NCBI GenBank assembly: GCA_011051925.1
Contig: DRKE01000476.1
Span: 1-9,541, forward strand
Source of the DNA: Deltaproteobacteria bacterium
GTDB taxonomy: Bacteria > Myxococcota_A > UBA9160 > UBA4427
Reading direction: 5' to 3'
DNA length: 9,541 nucleotides
Under the pieces are notes generated by a model. It made no database searches. It was not told the DNA's origin and worked only from the letters and a program-made list of their open reading frames with translations. Below are positions 1-7,117 of this stretch, one piece after another; positions within the stretch are counted from its first letter, which is position 1; each line of letters starts with the position of its first letter. Position numbers and translations under genes: made by a program.

Positions 1-113
1 CGGGAAAGGCGTTCATGCTCGTTGATGAGGAACTCGACGGATTGTTCGAGTCGGTCGAAGTCGTACTGACCTACCTGCGACATTTCCCGCTCGCTGCGAC
101 GGTCGACGCTCAT
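1..113 (-). CDS. N-terminal fragment of a small charged, probably coiled-coil protein (ZapB-like at best)
   Basis: The gene runs off the left edge, so only about 37 codons are visible. The fragment starts MSVDRRSEREMSQVGQYDFD and continues RLEQSVEFLINEHERLS. From about residue 18 on it is a heptad-compatible amphipathic segment (L, V, F, L, I spaced among E, R, H, N), as in short coiled-coil proteins. The pattern 'YDFDRLE...EFLINEHERL' reminds me of small proteins encoded next to zapA in some proteobacterial and myxobacterial-type genomes, but that is a resemblance and not an identification. Two in-frame starts are possible: ATG at 113-111 with no clear Shine-Dalgarno, or ATG at 83-81 (residue 11), preceded by GAGCGGGAA. 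The second start is credible because the first ten residues look generic. The gene lies 341 bp downstream of gltD on the same strand, probably in a separate transcription unit. A coiled-coil protein of another family is equally possible. Confidence 0.5.
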   Translation of the reverse strand, partial: MSVDRRSEREMSQVGQYDFDRLEQSVEFLINEHERLS

Positions 114-454
114 GCGACTAGACTACACGATCGTACGGCGATGGGGGCACCGTTTTCACTTCCGGGAACGATGTGATGCGGAACACGCCATCGCCCAGAA
201 CCCGAACGCATGTGGCAGACGAGGACAGCAAAGCCTCGGAACCCGCCCTCGTCGAAAGACCGGAAACCGTGCTCTCCCGATCGAAGGATCGATCCCGAAG
301 CCCCGCGTCGCTCGAGAAGTGGGAACGGGCATCGCCCGACGGGTGGGACTCCGATTCCGTCTTCGCCCATGCGACGTAGAGCAGGGGACAAGAAAAACCG
401 CTCGCGAGAGGCCTCTCCCGTTGGGCACGGAAATCCGGGAATCCATGGATGCTT
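114..454. other. Intergenic region between gltD and the left-edge gene; no convincing gene
   Basis: This 341-bp stretch separates the gltD stop from the start of the left-edge gene. Several short frames are open on both strands, but none has a good ribosome-binding site or a recognisable product. A possible terminator for gltBD lies at 390-417. Two small dyads are visible: CGGGC-ATC-GCCCG at 326-338 and CGATC-GAAG-GATCG at 278-291. A promoter for the left-edge gene should lie here, but I could not find a convincing -35/-10 pair. I saw no tRNA or repeat array. Confidence 0.6.
390..417 (-). terminator. Possible weak intrinsic terminator after gltD
   Basis: On the minus strand, a palindrome GAGAGGCCTCTC (417-406) runs into a short imperfect stem, CCTCT-CGCG-AGCGG (411-398), followed at once by TTTTTCTT (397-390). 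It lies 38-65 nt past the gltD stop codon, where a transcript end is expected. The stem is short and has a T/C mismatch, so its strength is doubtful. Confidence 0.35.
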
Positions 455-1945
455 CTAGTCGGGAGAATTTCCCGGCGTATCCCGCGGTTGAAGTCGGGAA
501 TGACCCACCAGGTAGGCATCGACGGTCCGCGCGGCCTCACGACCCTCCCACTGGGCCCAGACGACGAGACTCTGTCCCCGACGGCAGTCTCCTGCGGCGA
601 AAACCCCAGGCTCGGAGGTCCGGTAGTCCCGCTGCGGCGTCTCGACATTGCCACGCGGATCGAGTTTCAAACCGAGTTCGGAAATGAGTCCGGTGGGAAC
701 GGGGCCGAGAAAACCCAGCGCCAACAGGACGAGGTCCGCCTGGATCTCGAATTCCGTCCCCGGAATCTCTTCGAGACCCGGACGTCCCGACGCATCCGGA
801 TCGCCGAAGCGGACCTCGACGCCCTGCAGCGCTTCGACATGGCCATTCGACCCCAGGAACTTCTTGGTCATCATGGCGAATTTCCGCACGCCCCCCTCGT
901 CGTGGGAACTCGAACTGCGGGCGATCATCCGCCACATCGGCCACGGGGTCTGGGGATTGAAGCCCTGGGGCGGCTCGGGCAGCAACTCGATCGAAGTGAC
1001 GGAAAGGGCCCCCTGCCGCAGGCTCGTCCCTACACAATCGGAACCCGTATCCCCGCCACCCAGGATGACGACATGCTTTCCCGTCGCCAGGATCTCCTCT
1101 TCCGGCGGAACCGGATCGCCATGGACCCGACGCGTCGCCTGGGGAAGGAACTCCATCGCGAAATGGATCCCCTTCAGGTTCCGCCCCTCGACCGGAAGGT
1201 CCCGGGGCAGCTCTGCACCCATGCAGAGCAGGACCGCATCGAAATTCTTGCGCAGATCCGCCGTCGAAAGATCCTTCCCGACATGCACGCCTGTCTGGAA
1301 GGAGACGCCCTCCTCCTTCATCTGCTCGAGGCGCCGGTCGATGATCCACTTCTCCATCTTGAATTCGGGAATGCCATAGCGGAGCAATCCGCCGATCCGG
1401 TCACTCTTCTCGAAGACCGTCACGCCATGACCCGCGCGACAGAGTTGCTGGGCCGCCGCGAGCCCGGCGGGGCCGGATCCCACGACGGCAACGGAATGGC
1501 CCGTTCGCCGCTTCGGCAGGACCGGTTTGATCACGCCCCTTTCCCATGCATGGGTCGCGATCTTGAATTCGACGTTCTTGATCGTGACCGGATCGTCGTT
1601 GATGCCGAGCACACAGCCCGCTTCGCAGGGCGCAGGGCAGACCGATCCCGTGAACTCCGGAAAATTGTTCGTCGAATGAAGACGCACGCTCGCGTCTTCC
1701 CATTTTCCCCGGTAGACGAGGTCGTTCCAGTCGGGGATCACGTTGCCGAGGGGACAACCGCCGCGCCCGTGGTTCGGGTAGCTGCAGAAGGGGATGCCGC
1801 AGTCCATGCAGCGCGCGGCCTGCTCCGTCAGCTCCTCGTCGGGCACCGGCAGCATGACCTGCTTGAAATCCTTGACCCGCTCCTCGACCGGACGGTAGCG
1901 GGGCCCCTTTCTCTTGATCTCGAGGAATCCTGTCGGCTTTGCCAT
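455..1945 (-). CDS. gltD: Glutamate synthase (NADPH) small (beta) subunit
   Basis: A complete 496-residue protein, close to the usual size of bacterial GOGAT beta subunits. It oxidises NADPH through FAD and passes electrons via [4Fe-4S] clusters to the FMN/[3Fe-4S] centre of GltB, in the cytoplasm. Visible features in order: an N-terminal cysteine-rich iron-sulphur domain with CMDCGIPFC (Cys46, 49, 54), GCPLGN (Cys64) and CPAPCEAGC (Cys103, 107, 111); a first dinucleotide fold VVGSGPAGLAAA (glycines about 156-161, FAD); a second fold VILGGGDTGSDCVG (about residue 295, NADPH); and the C-terminal FAD motif GVFAAGDCRRGQSLVVWA. The start is supported by the family-typical MAKPTGFLEIKR beginning and GAGG ending about 10 nt upstream. 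The C-terminus extends some 15 residues past the conserved helix (TVDAYLVG) as a polar, proline-containing tail. Related dihydropyrimidine dehydrogenase and NfnB-type flavoproteins share this fold, but adjacency to gltB settles the identity. It is probably co-transcribed with gltB. Confidence 0.97.
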   Translation of the reverse strand: MAKPTGFLEIKRKGPRYRPVEERVKDFKQVMLPVPDEELTEQAARCMDCGIPFCSYPNHGRGGCPLGNVIPDWNDLVYRGKWEDASVRLHSTNNFPEFTGSVCPAPCEAGCVLGINDDPVTIKNVEFKIATHAWERGVIKPVLPKRRTGHSVAVVGSGPAGLAAAQQLCRAGHGVTVFEKSDRIGGLLRYGIPEFKMEKWIIDRRLEQMKEEGVSFQTGVHVGKDLSTADLRKNFDAVLLCMGAELPRDLPVEGRNLKGIHFAMEFLPQATRRVHGDPVPPEEEILATGKHVVILGGGDTGSDCVGTSLRQGALSVTSIELLPEPPQGFNPQTPWPMWRMIARSSSSHDEGGVRKFAMMTKKFLGSNGHVEALQGVEVRFGDPDASGRPGLEEIPGTEFEIQADLVLLALGFLGPVPTGLISELGLKLDPRGNVETPQRDYRTSEPGVFAAGDCRRGQSLVVWAQWEGREAARTVDAYLVGHSRLQPRDTPGNSPD

Positions 1946-2032
1946 GCGTTTTCTGCCTCAGCGCTTCGATCGGCGGTGACGCTCGTCCCGGAGTCTCTCC
2001 CGGGCAGGCACCGCGAGGGGGTTGGTACGGGT
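1946..2032 (-). other. gltB-gltD intercistronic spacer with a hairpin and the gltD ribosome-binding site
   Basis: The spacer is 87 nt, longer than the overlaps seen in tightly coupled operons. It contains a dyad at 1987-2004 (CCCGGAG, 3-nt loop, CTCCCGGG with one bulged C) without a T-run. Nearer gltD the transcript reads TGAGGCAGAAAACGC before the ATG, giving a GAGG ribosome-binding site. The hairpin could tune the relative amounts of the subunits or mark a processing site. It does not look like an intrinsic terminator. Confidence 0.45.
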
Positions 2033-5000
2033 CTATGCGGACTCGTTGGCCAGCTCTTCGAGTGCCGCCCGATATTCCCGCGGAAAGACCTTCACGAATT
2101 TCGGCGCGAACGTGTCCCATTTCCGCAGGATGTCCTCGGCCCGTCGGCTGCGGGTATAGTCGAAATGCTTCCGCAACATGTTCTGGACGTACTCGGCGTC
2201 CGATTCGTCGAGGGGCTCGAGATCGACCGCCGCGAGGGGATTCAGGCGATCCGCGAATCCGCCTTCCTCGTCCAGAACGAAGGCGATCCCTCCGCTCATG
2301 CCGGCCGCGAAGTTCCGCCCCGTCGGCCCGAGAATGATCGCCCGACCGCCCGTCATGTACTCGCACCCGTGATCGCCCACCCCTTCGACGACCGCCTCCG
2401 CACCGGAGTTCCGCACGCAGAAGCGCTCTCCGACGGGTCCGTGGAAGAAGGCCTCGCCACCGGTCGCTCCATAGAGCAGGACGTTTCCGGCGATGATGTT
2501 CTTCGCCGGGTCATAGGTCGCGATGGCCGGCGCGCGCACGATCACCCGTCCGCCCGAAAGGCCCTTGCCGACATAGTCGTTGGCGTCGCCTTCGACCCGG
2601 ATCTGGATGCCCTTCGGCAGCCAGGCCGCGAGGCTCTGGCCGGCCGAGCCTTCGAGTTCGATCTCGATCGTGCCTTCGGGCAACCCCTCGAGACCGTATT
2701 TCCGCGAAACCTCGGAACCGAGGATCGTCCCGACCGTGCGATTGATGTTCTTGACTGGAAGCGAGATCCGGACCGACTCACCCCGGGCGAGCGCCGGCTC
2801 GGCCAGCTCGAGCAGCTTCATGTCGAGGGCTCCGTCGAGCCCGTGATCCTGCTTCCCCGTGTGATGCAGGTCGTGGGGCAGATCGGGCTTGTAGAGCAGG
2901 TCCGAGAGGTCGAGGGTCGAGGCCTTCCAATGATTGATCGACTTCCGCATCTCGAGGCGATCGACCTGGCCGATCATCTCGTCCATCGTGCGATAGCCGA
3001 GCTTCGCCATCAGCTCGCGCACCTGTTCCGCGACGAAGAAGAAGAAGCGTGTCACGTGTTCGGGCTGACCCGCGAATCGTTCGCGCAATTCGGGTCGCTG
3101 GGTCGCGATCCCGACCGGACAGGTATTCAGATGACAGACGCGCATGAGGATGCAACCGAGCGCGACGAGCGGTGCCGTCGCGAAGCCGAACTCGTCGGCG
3201 CCCATGAGCGCTCCGATCACGACGTCCCGACCGGTCTTGAATCCGCCGTCGACCTGGAGGCGGATGCGGCCCCGAAGGTCGTTCTGGACCAGGGTCTGCT
3301 GGGTCTCCGCCAGGCCGATCTCCCAGGGACAGCCCGCGTTCTTGATCGACGTGAGCGCCGAAGCGCCCGTCCCGCCATCGTGACCCGCGATGAGCACGCC
3401 GTCGGCCTTGCCCTTCGAAACCCCTGAAGCGATCGTGCCGACGCCGGTCTCGGAAACGAGCTTGACGCTCACGTTGGCATGGCGGTTCGCGTTCTTCAGA
3501 TCGTGGATCAGCTGGGACAGATCCTCGATCGAGTAGATATCGTGATGCGGCGGTGGGGACGTGAGGCCCACGCCTGGGGTCGAATAGCGGGTCTTCGCGA
3601 TGATCTTGTCGACCTTGTGGCCCGGCAGCTCACCCCCTTCGCCGGGCTTGGCGCCCTGGGCGATCTTGATCTGCATCTCGTCGGAATTCACGAGATAGGC
3701 GCTCGTCACGCCGAAACGTCCCGACGCGACCTGCTTGATCGCGCTACGCCGGGAATCGCCATTCTCATCCGGCGTCCAGCGTTTGGGATCCTCGCCCCCC
3801 TCGCCCGTATTGCTCTTTCCGCCCAGGCGATTCATCGCGATCGCGAGGGTCTCGTGGGCTTCGGCCGAGATCGAGCCATAGGACATGGCACCCGTGCAGA
3901 ATCGGCGGACGATCTCCGCCGCCTCCTCGACCTCTTCCAGGGGCACCGGATCGCGATCGAACTTGAAATCGAGCAGCCCGCGAAGCGTGCGCATGCGAAC
4001 GGCATCGTCGTTGGCCGCCTTCGTGTACTCCTCGAAGCTCTTCCAGTTCTCGTCACGCACGGCGCGCTGGAGATTCGCGACGGATTCGGGATTGAAGGTG
4101 TGCTGTTCGCCCCGCAGACGCCACTGATAGAGGCCGCCGGGATCGAGTTCCGGATACTCGAACTCGCCATCCGGGAAGCCCCGGTCGTGACGCATCTCGG
4201 CCTCCCGGGCCAGGACGTCGAGTCCGATGCCCGCCACCCGGGAATGGGTTCCGACGAAGGCGAGATCGATCACCTCCTGGCTGAGTCCGATCGCTTCGAA
4301 GATCTGGGCGCCGCGATAGCTCTGCAGCGTCGAGATCCCCATCTTCGCGAAGATCTTCAGCAGACCGAGATCGATGGCCTTGAGATAGTTCTCCTCCGCC
4401 GTCTCCTCATCGAGACCCTCGGGCACGTAGATGCCCTCGTCGACAAGGTCCTCGACCGTCTCGAAGGCGAGATAGGGATTGATCGCGCCGGCGCCATAGC
4501 CCACGAGCAGCGCGAAATGCGCCACTTCGCGCGCCTCGCCGGTTTCGACGACCAGGCCGCATTGCGTCCTCGAACTCTCCCGGATGAGATGATGATGGAC
4601 GGCACCGGTCGCGAGCAGGGACGGGATGGGGGCGAGTTCGGGATTCACGCCGCGATCGGACAGGATCAGGATATTCGCGCCCGAAGCGATCGCCTGGGAA
4701 GCCTCGCGACAGAGCTGGTCGACCGCCGCGCGCAGGCCCTTGCCGCCCTCGGCCACCTTGTAGAGGGTGCTCAGCGTCTGTGCCTTGAAGCCCGGCTTGT
4801 CGATCTTGCGGATCGCCTCGAGCTGGGCGTTGCGGAGGACCGGACGATGGAGTCGCAGCAGTTGCGCGTGTTCCGGCGTCTCCTCGAGGAGGTTCCGCTC
4901 CAACCCGAGCGTCGACTCGAGGGTCATGACCGGCCGCTCGCGTATCGAGTCGATGGCCGGATTGGTGACCTGGGCGAAATTCTGTTTGAAGTAGTGGAAG

Positions 5001-6559
5001 AGAAGCCTCGACCGATCCGACAGGCAGGCCAGTGCCGAGTCTTCCCCCATCGAGCCCAGGGGTTCCTTCGCGTTCGCCACCATGGGCGCGATCAGGAAGC
5101 GCAGATCCTCGAGGGTGTATCCGAAGGTCTTCTGGAGAGCGAAACGCATCTCGGGGCTCGTGGGCCTCGCGATGTCCCGGCCATTCTCCCGGCGGACCTC
5201 GGCCACGTCGAGGTCCTTCAGTTCGATCTGGTGGGTCTCGACCCAGGTCCTGTAGGGATGGCGCGAGATGTAGCGATCCTTCAGCTCCGCATCGTCGACG
5301 ATGCGCCCCTCGTCGAGATCGGCGTAGAAGATCCGACCCGGTTCGAGCCTTCCCTTGCTGACGATCTCCGCGGGATCGATGGCGAGCGTCCCGACCTCGG
5401 AACCCATCACGACGAGACCCTCGCGCGTCACGACATAGCGCGAGGGTCGGAGACCATTCCGATCGAGAACGGCGCCCACGCCGTCTCCATTCGAGAAACA
5501 CATCGAGGCCGGCCCGTCCCAGGGTTCCATCATGCAGGAATGGTATTCGTAGAAGGCCCGCCGCTCCTCGCTCATCGACGGCTGGTTCTCCCAGGCTTCG
5601 GGAATCATCATCAGCATCGAAAGGGGCAGATCCCGCCCCGCCAGATGCAGGAACTCGAGCGCGTTGTCGAAGCGCGCCGAGTCGCTGGTCCCCGTCCGCA
5701 TCACGGGGAAGAGCTTCTTGAGATCATCCCCGAAGAGATCGGATTTCAGTGTTCCTTCCCGCGCGTTCATCCAGTTCTGGTTGCCGCGGATCGTGTTGAT
5801 CTCACCGTTGTGCGCGAGATACCGGAAGGGCTGGGCCAGGTCCCAGGTCGGGAAGGTATTCGTGCTGTAGCGCTGATGGACGACCGCGAGTCGGGACTCG
5901 ACGTCGGCGTCCTGCAGATCGGGATAGAACGCGGGCGTCTGGTGCGCGAGGAACATGCCCTTGTAGAGAAAGGTCTTCGACGAGAGGCTCGGAATGTGGA
6001 AGGCCGTGCCGAGTTCGTCGATGCGATTCTCGATCACCCGGCGGATCACGTAGAGCTTCCGCTCGAAGGCGGGCTGGTCGAGACCCTCCGCCGCGGCGAT
6101 GAAGATCTGCCGGATCGCGGGCATGCCGGCCCGTGCGATCTCGCCGATCGCGTCCGGATCCGTCGGCACTTCGCGCCAGCCGAGCAGACGCTGGCCCTCG
6201 GCCGCGATCGCCGCCTCGACGATCTCGATCTGCTTCTTCCGCTCGTCGGCATCGACGGCCAGGAAGACGAGGCCCGACGCATAGGCACCCCGCTCGGGAA
6301 GCCCGAAGCCGCTCTCGTCGGCCACCTTGCGAAGGAACTTGTCCGGCGTCTGGATCAACATGCCCGCGCCGTCGCCGGTCGTTTCGTCGGATCCCGCCGC
6401 ACCGCGATGGGCGAGGTGACAAAGCACCTCCGTCGCCTTCTCGAGGATGCCATGACTTGCGGGCTTCTCGAGGTCGGCCACGAAGCCGATGCCACAGGCA
6501 TCGTGTTCGAGGGAGGGGTCGTAGAGACCCTGTTTCGGGGGCAGTCCGTATCGAATCAT
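2033..6559 (-). CDS. gltB: Glutamate synthase large (alpha) subunit, glutamine amidotransferase/FMN synthase
   Basis: A complete 1508-residue protein, the normal length for bacterial GltB. It hydrolyses glutamine, channels ammonia, and reductively aminates 2-oxoglutarate to glutamate using electrons from GltD. Domains: a class II (Ntn) glutaminase domain from Cys22 to about 430, with the nucleophile in DACGIGF and HNGEINTIRGN (His250, Asn251, Gly252) forming the substrate/oxyanion site; a central domain (about 470-790); an FMN-binding synthase domain (about 850-1230) with SGRFGVTSAYL near 948 and the loop GEGGELPGHKV; [3Fe-4S] cysteines Cys1136, Cys1142 and Cys1147 in CILMRVCHLNTC, with the family's 6- and 5-residue spacing; and a C-terminal glycine-rich beta-helix (about 1260-1508, e.g. 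GGRVIVRAP, GERFCVRNSG). The 21-residue propeptide before Cys22 would be cleaved. No in-frame ATG lies just upstream. The nearest Shine-Dalgarno (AAGGA) is about 14-15 nt from the ATG, which is long. No key residue is missing. Confidence 0.98.
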   Translation of the reverse strand: MIRYGLPPKQGLYDPSLEHDACGIGFVADLEKPASHGILEKATEVLCHLAHRGAAGSDETTGDGAGMLIQTPDKFLRKVADESGFGLPERGAYASGLVFLAVDADERKKQIEIVEAAIAAEGQRLLGWREVPTDPDAIGEIARAGMPAIRQIFIAAAEGLDQPAFERKLYVIRRVIENRIDELGTAFHIPSLSSKTFLYKGMFLAHQTPAFYPDLQDADVESRLAVVHQRYSTNTFPTWDLAQPFRYLAHNGEINTIRGNQNWMNAREGTLKSDLFGDDLKKLFPVMRTGTSDSARFDNALEFLHLAGRDLPLSMLMMIPEAWENQPSMSEERRAFYEYHSCMMEPWDGPASMCFSNGDGVGAVLDRNGLRPSRYVVTREGLVVMGSEVGTLAIDPAEIVSKGRLEPGRIFYADLDEGRIVDDAELKDRYISRHPYRTWVETHQIELKDLDVAEVRRENGRDIARPTSPEMRFALQKTFGYTLEDLRFLIAPMVANAKEPLGSMGEDSALACLSDRSRLLFHYFKQNFAQVTNPAIDSIRERPVMTLESTLGLERNLLEETPEHAQLLRLHRPVLRNAQLEAIRKIDKPGFKAQTLSTLYKVAEGGKGLRAAVDQLCREASQAIASGANILILSDRGVNPELAPIPSLLATGAVHHHLIRESSRTQCGLVVETGEAREVAHFALLVGYGAGAINPYLAFETVEDLVDEGIYVPEGLDEETAEENYLKAIDLGLLKIFAKMGISTLQSYRGAQIFEAIGLSQEVIDLAFVGTHSRVAGIGLDVLAREAEMRHDRGFPDGEFEYPELDPGGLYQWRLRGEQHTFNPESVANLQRAVRDENWKSFEEYTKAANDDAVRMRTLRGLLDFKFDRDPVPLEEVEEAAEIVRRFCTGAMSYGSISAEAHETLAIAMNRLGGKSNTGEGGEDPKRWTPDENGDSRRSAIKQVASGRFGVTSAYLVNSDEMQIKIAQGAKPGEGGELPGHKVDKIIAKTRYSTPGVGLTSPPPHHDIYSIEDLSQLIHDLKNANRHANVSVKLVSETGVGTIASGVSKGKADGVLIAGHDGGTGASALTSIKNAGCPWEIGLAETQQTLVQNDLRGRIRLQVDGGFKTGRDVVIGALMGADEFGFATAPLVALGCILMRVCHLNTCPVGIATQRPELRERFAGQPEHVTRFFFFVAEQVRELMAKLGYRTMDEMIGQVDRLEMRKSINHWKASTLDLSDLLYKPDLPHDLHHTGKQDHGLDGALDMKLLELAEPALARGESVRISLPVKNINRTVGTILGSEVSRKYGLEGLPEGTIEIELEGSAGQSLAAWLPKGIQIRVEGDANDYVGKGLSGGRVIVRAPAIATYDPAKNIIAGNVLLYGATGGEAFFHGPVGERFCVRNSGAEAVVEGVGDHGCEYMTGGRAIILGPTGRNFAAGMSGGIAFVLDEEGGFADRLNPLAAVDLEPLDESDAEYVQNMLRKHFDYTRSRRAEDILRKWDTFAPKFVKVFPREYRAALEELANESA

Positions 6560-6605
6560 GGGGGTGTCCGGCTTCCTTGTTCCATGCTGGCGCGAGGGGC
6601 GCGCG

Positions 6606-6669
6606 TTTTCCTTCTGTTCCTGCTTCTCTTTTTCTTTTTTCTTTCTTCTCGTCTTTTTCTTCTCGTCCT
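6606..6669 (-). other. Homopurine tract (transcript strand) upstream of gltB
   Basis: Over 64 bases the plus strand is all pyrimidine except for four G residues (6616, 6622, 6651, 6665), including an unbroken 28-nt run at 6623-6650. On the transcribed minus strand this is GA-rich with A5 and A6 runs, such as GAAAGAAAAAAGAAAAAGAG. It ends 46 nt before the gltB ATG and stands out against the GC-rich surroundings. It would be an unstructured A/G-rich RNA segment, a possible ribosomal protein S1 or ribosome standby site, which could compensate for the poorly spaced gltB Shine-Dalgarno. As DNA it is also a mirror-type tract capable of triplex formation. Confidence 0.8.
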
Positions 6670-6805
6670 GGCGGCGGTGCTGCGTTTTCCGCTGCGTCCT
6701 GCTGCGCGTTCTGCGGCTCCACCGGTGTCTCCCTCGTGCGGGACTCCGTCATCGAGGGGCGTCGAGGCTGCGAAAGCGAGCTCCGAACGACCCCAGGCGT
6801 CGCAT

Positions 6806-6820
6806 CCGAGTCGAACTCGG
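6806..6820 (-). other. Hairpin just downstream of the leader ORF
   Basis: The transcript strand reads CCGAGT-TCG-ACTCGG, a perfect 6-bp stem with a 3-nt loop. It starts 5 nt past the TGA of the 33-codon leader ORF. No T-run follows, so it is not an intrinsic terminator. Its position after a short translated ORF is where a ribosome-sensitive structure would sit, but no competing structure was established. Confidence 0.45.
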
Positions 6821-6825
6821 TCCAG

Positions 6826-6927
6826 TCAATGCGTCCGGGTCGACCCTCCGCCGCCGCGGCCTCGTCGTTCGGAATCGAGCGAACCCGGTTCGGGATCGCG
6901 ATCGGCGGCGCGCATTCCCGGCGCCAT
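6826..6927 (-). CDS. Candidate 33-residue leader peptide upstream of gltB
   Basis: The ORF runs from ATG (6927-6925) to TGA (6828-6826). It begins MAPGMRAADRDPEPGSLDSE and ends with an Arg/Gly-rich segment (RRGRGGGG, then STRTH). There is no signal peptide, membrane helix or recognisable domain. The reason to list it is its ribosome-binding site: AGGAGGT, complementary to the 16S 3' end, with 5 nt between AGGAGG and the ATG. That is better than the site of gltB itself. It lies inside the inferred gltB leader and is followed by a hairpin. It is not enriched in Gln or Glu codons (two Glu, no Gln), so classic attenuation by glutamate or glutamine supply is not indicated. It may be a regulatory leader peptide, a small protein, or a chance frame in GC-rich DNA. 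The same frame stays open upstream to 7074, but the strong site decides this start. Confidence 0.35.
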   Translation of the reverse strand: MAPGMRAADRDPEPGSLDSERRGRGGGGSTRTH

Positions 6928-6931
6928 GCCG

Positions 6932-6939
6932 ACCTCCTC
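6932..6939 (-). promoter_or_regulatory. Strong Shine-Dalgarno sequence of the leader ORF
   Basis: The transcript strand reads GAGGAGGT, with AGGAGGT matching seven consecutive bases of the canonical anti-Shine-Dalgarno. The distance from AGGAGG to the ATG at 6927 is 5 nt. It sits in a purine-rich stretch, so a chance match is possible, but the spacing is ideal. Confidence 0.5.
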
Positions 6940-6992
6940 GCTCTTCCGTCGACCCTCCCCTTCCCCTCTCGTCTCTCGTCTGTTCGTCTGTG

Positions 6993-7024
6993 CCAGCTCA
7001 ACCCCGGAACGGGGTCGAGGCTGG
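6993..7024 (-). other. 14-bp stem-loop in the gltB leader
   Basis: On the transcript strand CCAG (7024-7021), a bulged C, then CTCGACCCCG pairs across a TTC loop with CGGGGTTGAG and CTGG (6996-6993). That gives 4 plus 10 base pairs with one bulge and one G-U pair. The G-U position pairs only in the minus-strand RNA and would be an A-C mismatch in a plus-strand RNA, which fits function in the gltB transcript. It starts about 85 nt after the inferred transcription start. No T-run follows. Confidence 0.6.
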
Positions 7025-7117
7025 CCGAAAGACCGGGTCGGAGGCGATGATCGCGTCGTCGGGGGTCGCCCCACGGCGTGCTAAGTCGCCGCGGGTCCAA
7101 CGTTTTTCGAACCTGCG

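Larger units (their letters stand above)
6560..7110 (-). promoter_or_regulatory. Long structured 5' leader of gltB
   Basis: If transcription starts about 7 nt past the -10 box at 7118-7123, the gltB mRNA has a leader of roughly 550 nt, very long for a bacterial biosynthetic operon. It contains, in transcript order, a 14-bp stem-loop (7024-6993), three AGACGA repeats (6989-6969), a short ORF with a strong ribosome-binding site (6927-6826), a hairpin (6820-6806) and a purine-rich tract (6669-6606), then the gltB start. I found no T-run terminator and do not recognise a known riboswitch class. The individual elements are seen in the sequence; that they work as a regulatory leader is inference. 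Confidence 0.5.

Noticed and set aside
173..379. 68-codon plus-strand frame (GTG start) in the gltD downstream region
   Set aside because: Third-position GC is compatible with coding, but there is no good Shine-Dalgarno, the product is an Arg/Ser/Pro/Glu mixture without a recognisable motif, and other frames here are similarly open.
230..420. Possible 6S-like RNA on the minus strand (GCGAGCGG ... GTCCCCTG resembles part of the 6S 5' arm)
   Set aside because: I could not pair a matching 3' arm to form the closing stem and central bubble, and the purported 5' arm coincides with the better-explained terminator-like element. The left-edge gene's vague link to zapA-type loci is not enough.
449..3427. 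992-codon open frame on the plus strand, antisense to gltD and the 3' part of gltB
   Set aside because: It is exactly codon-aligned with gltBD, so it stays open simply because TTA, CTA and TCA codons are almost absent from these GC-rich genes. The product has no recognisable domain, and gltD and gltB carry complete family motifs on the other strand.
3479..7084. 1201-codon open frame on the plus strand, antisense to gltB and its leader
   Set aside because: Same mirror-frame effect as above. Its C-terminal stretch of Phe/Leu/Ser is just the pyrimidine tract read on the plus strand and is not evidence of a membrane protein.
5802..7100. 432-codon minus-strand frame through the gltB leader, including a Glu/Lys-rich segment from ATG at 6753
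   Set aside because: It continues far into gltB in the wrong frame, has no ribosome-binding site at 6753, and its Lys/Glu-rich part is the purine tract translated. Only a short leader function seems plausible for this DNA.
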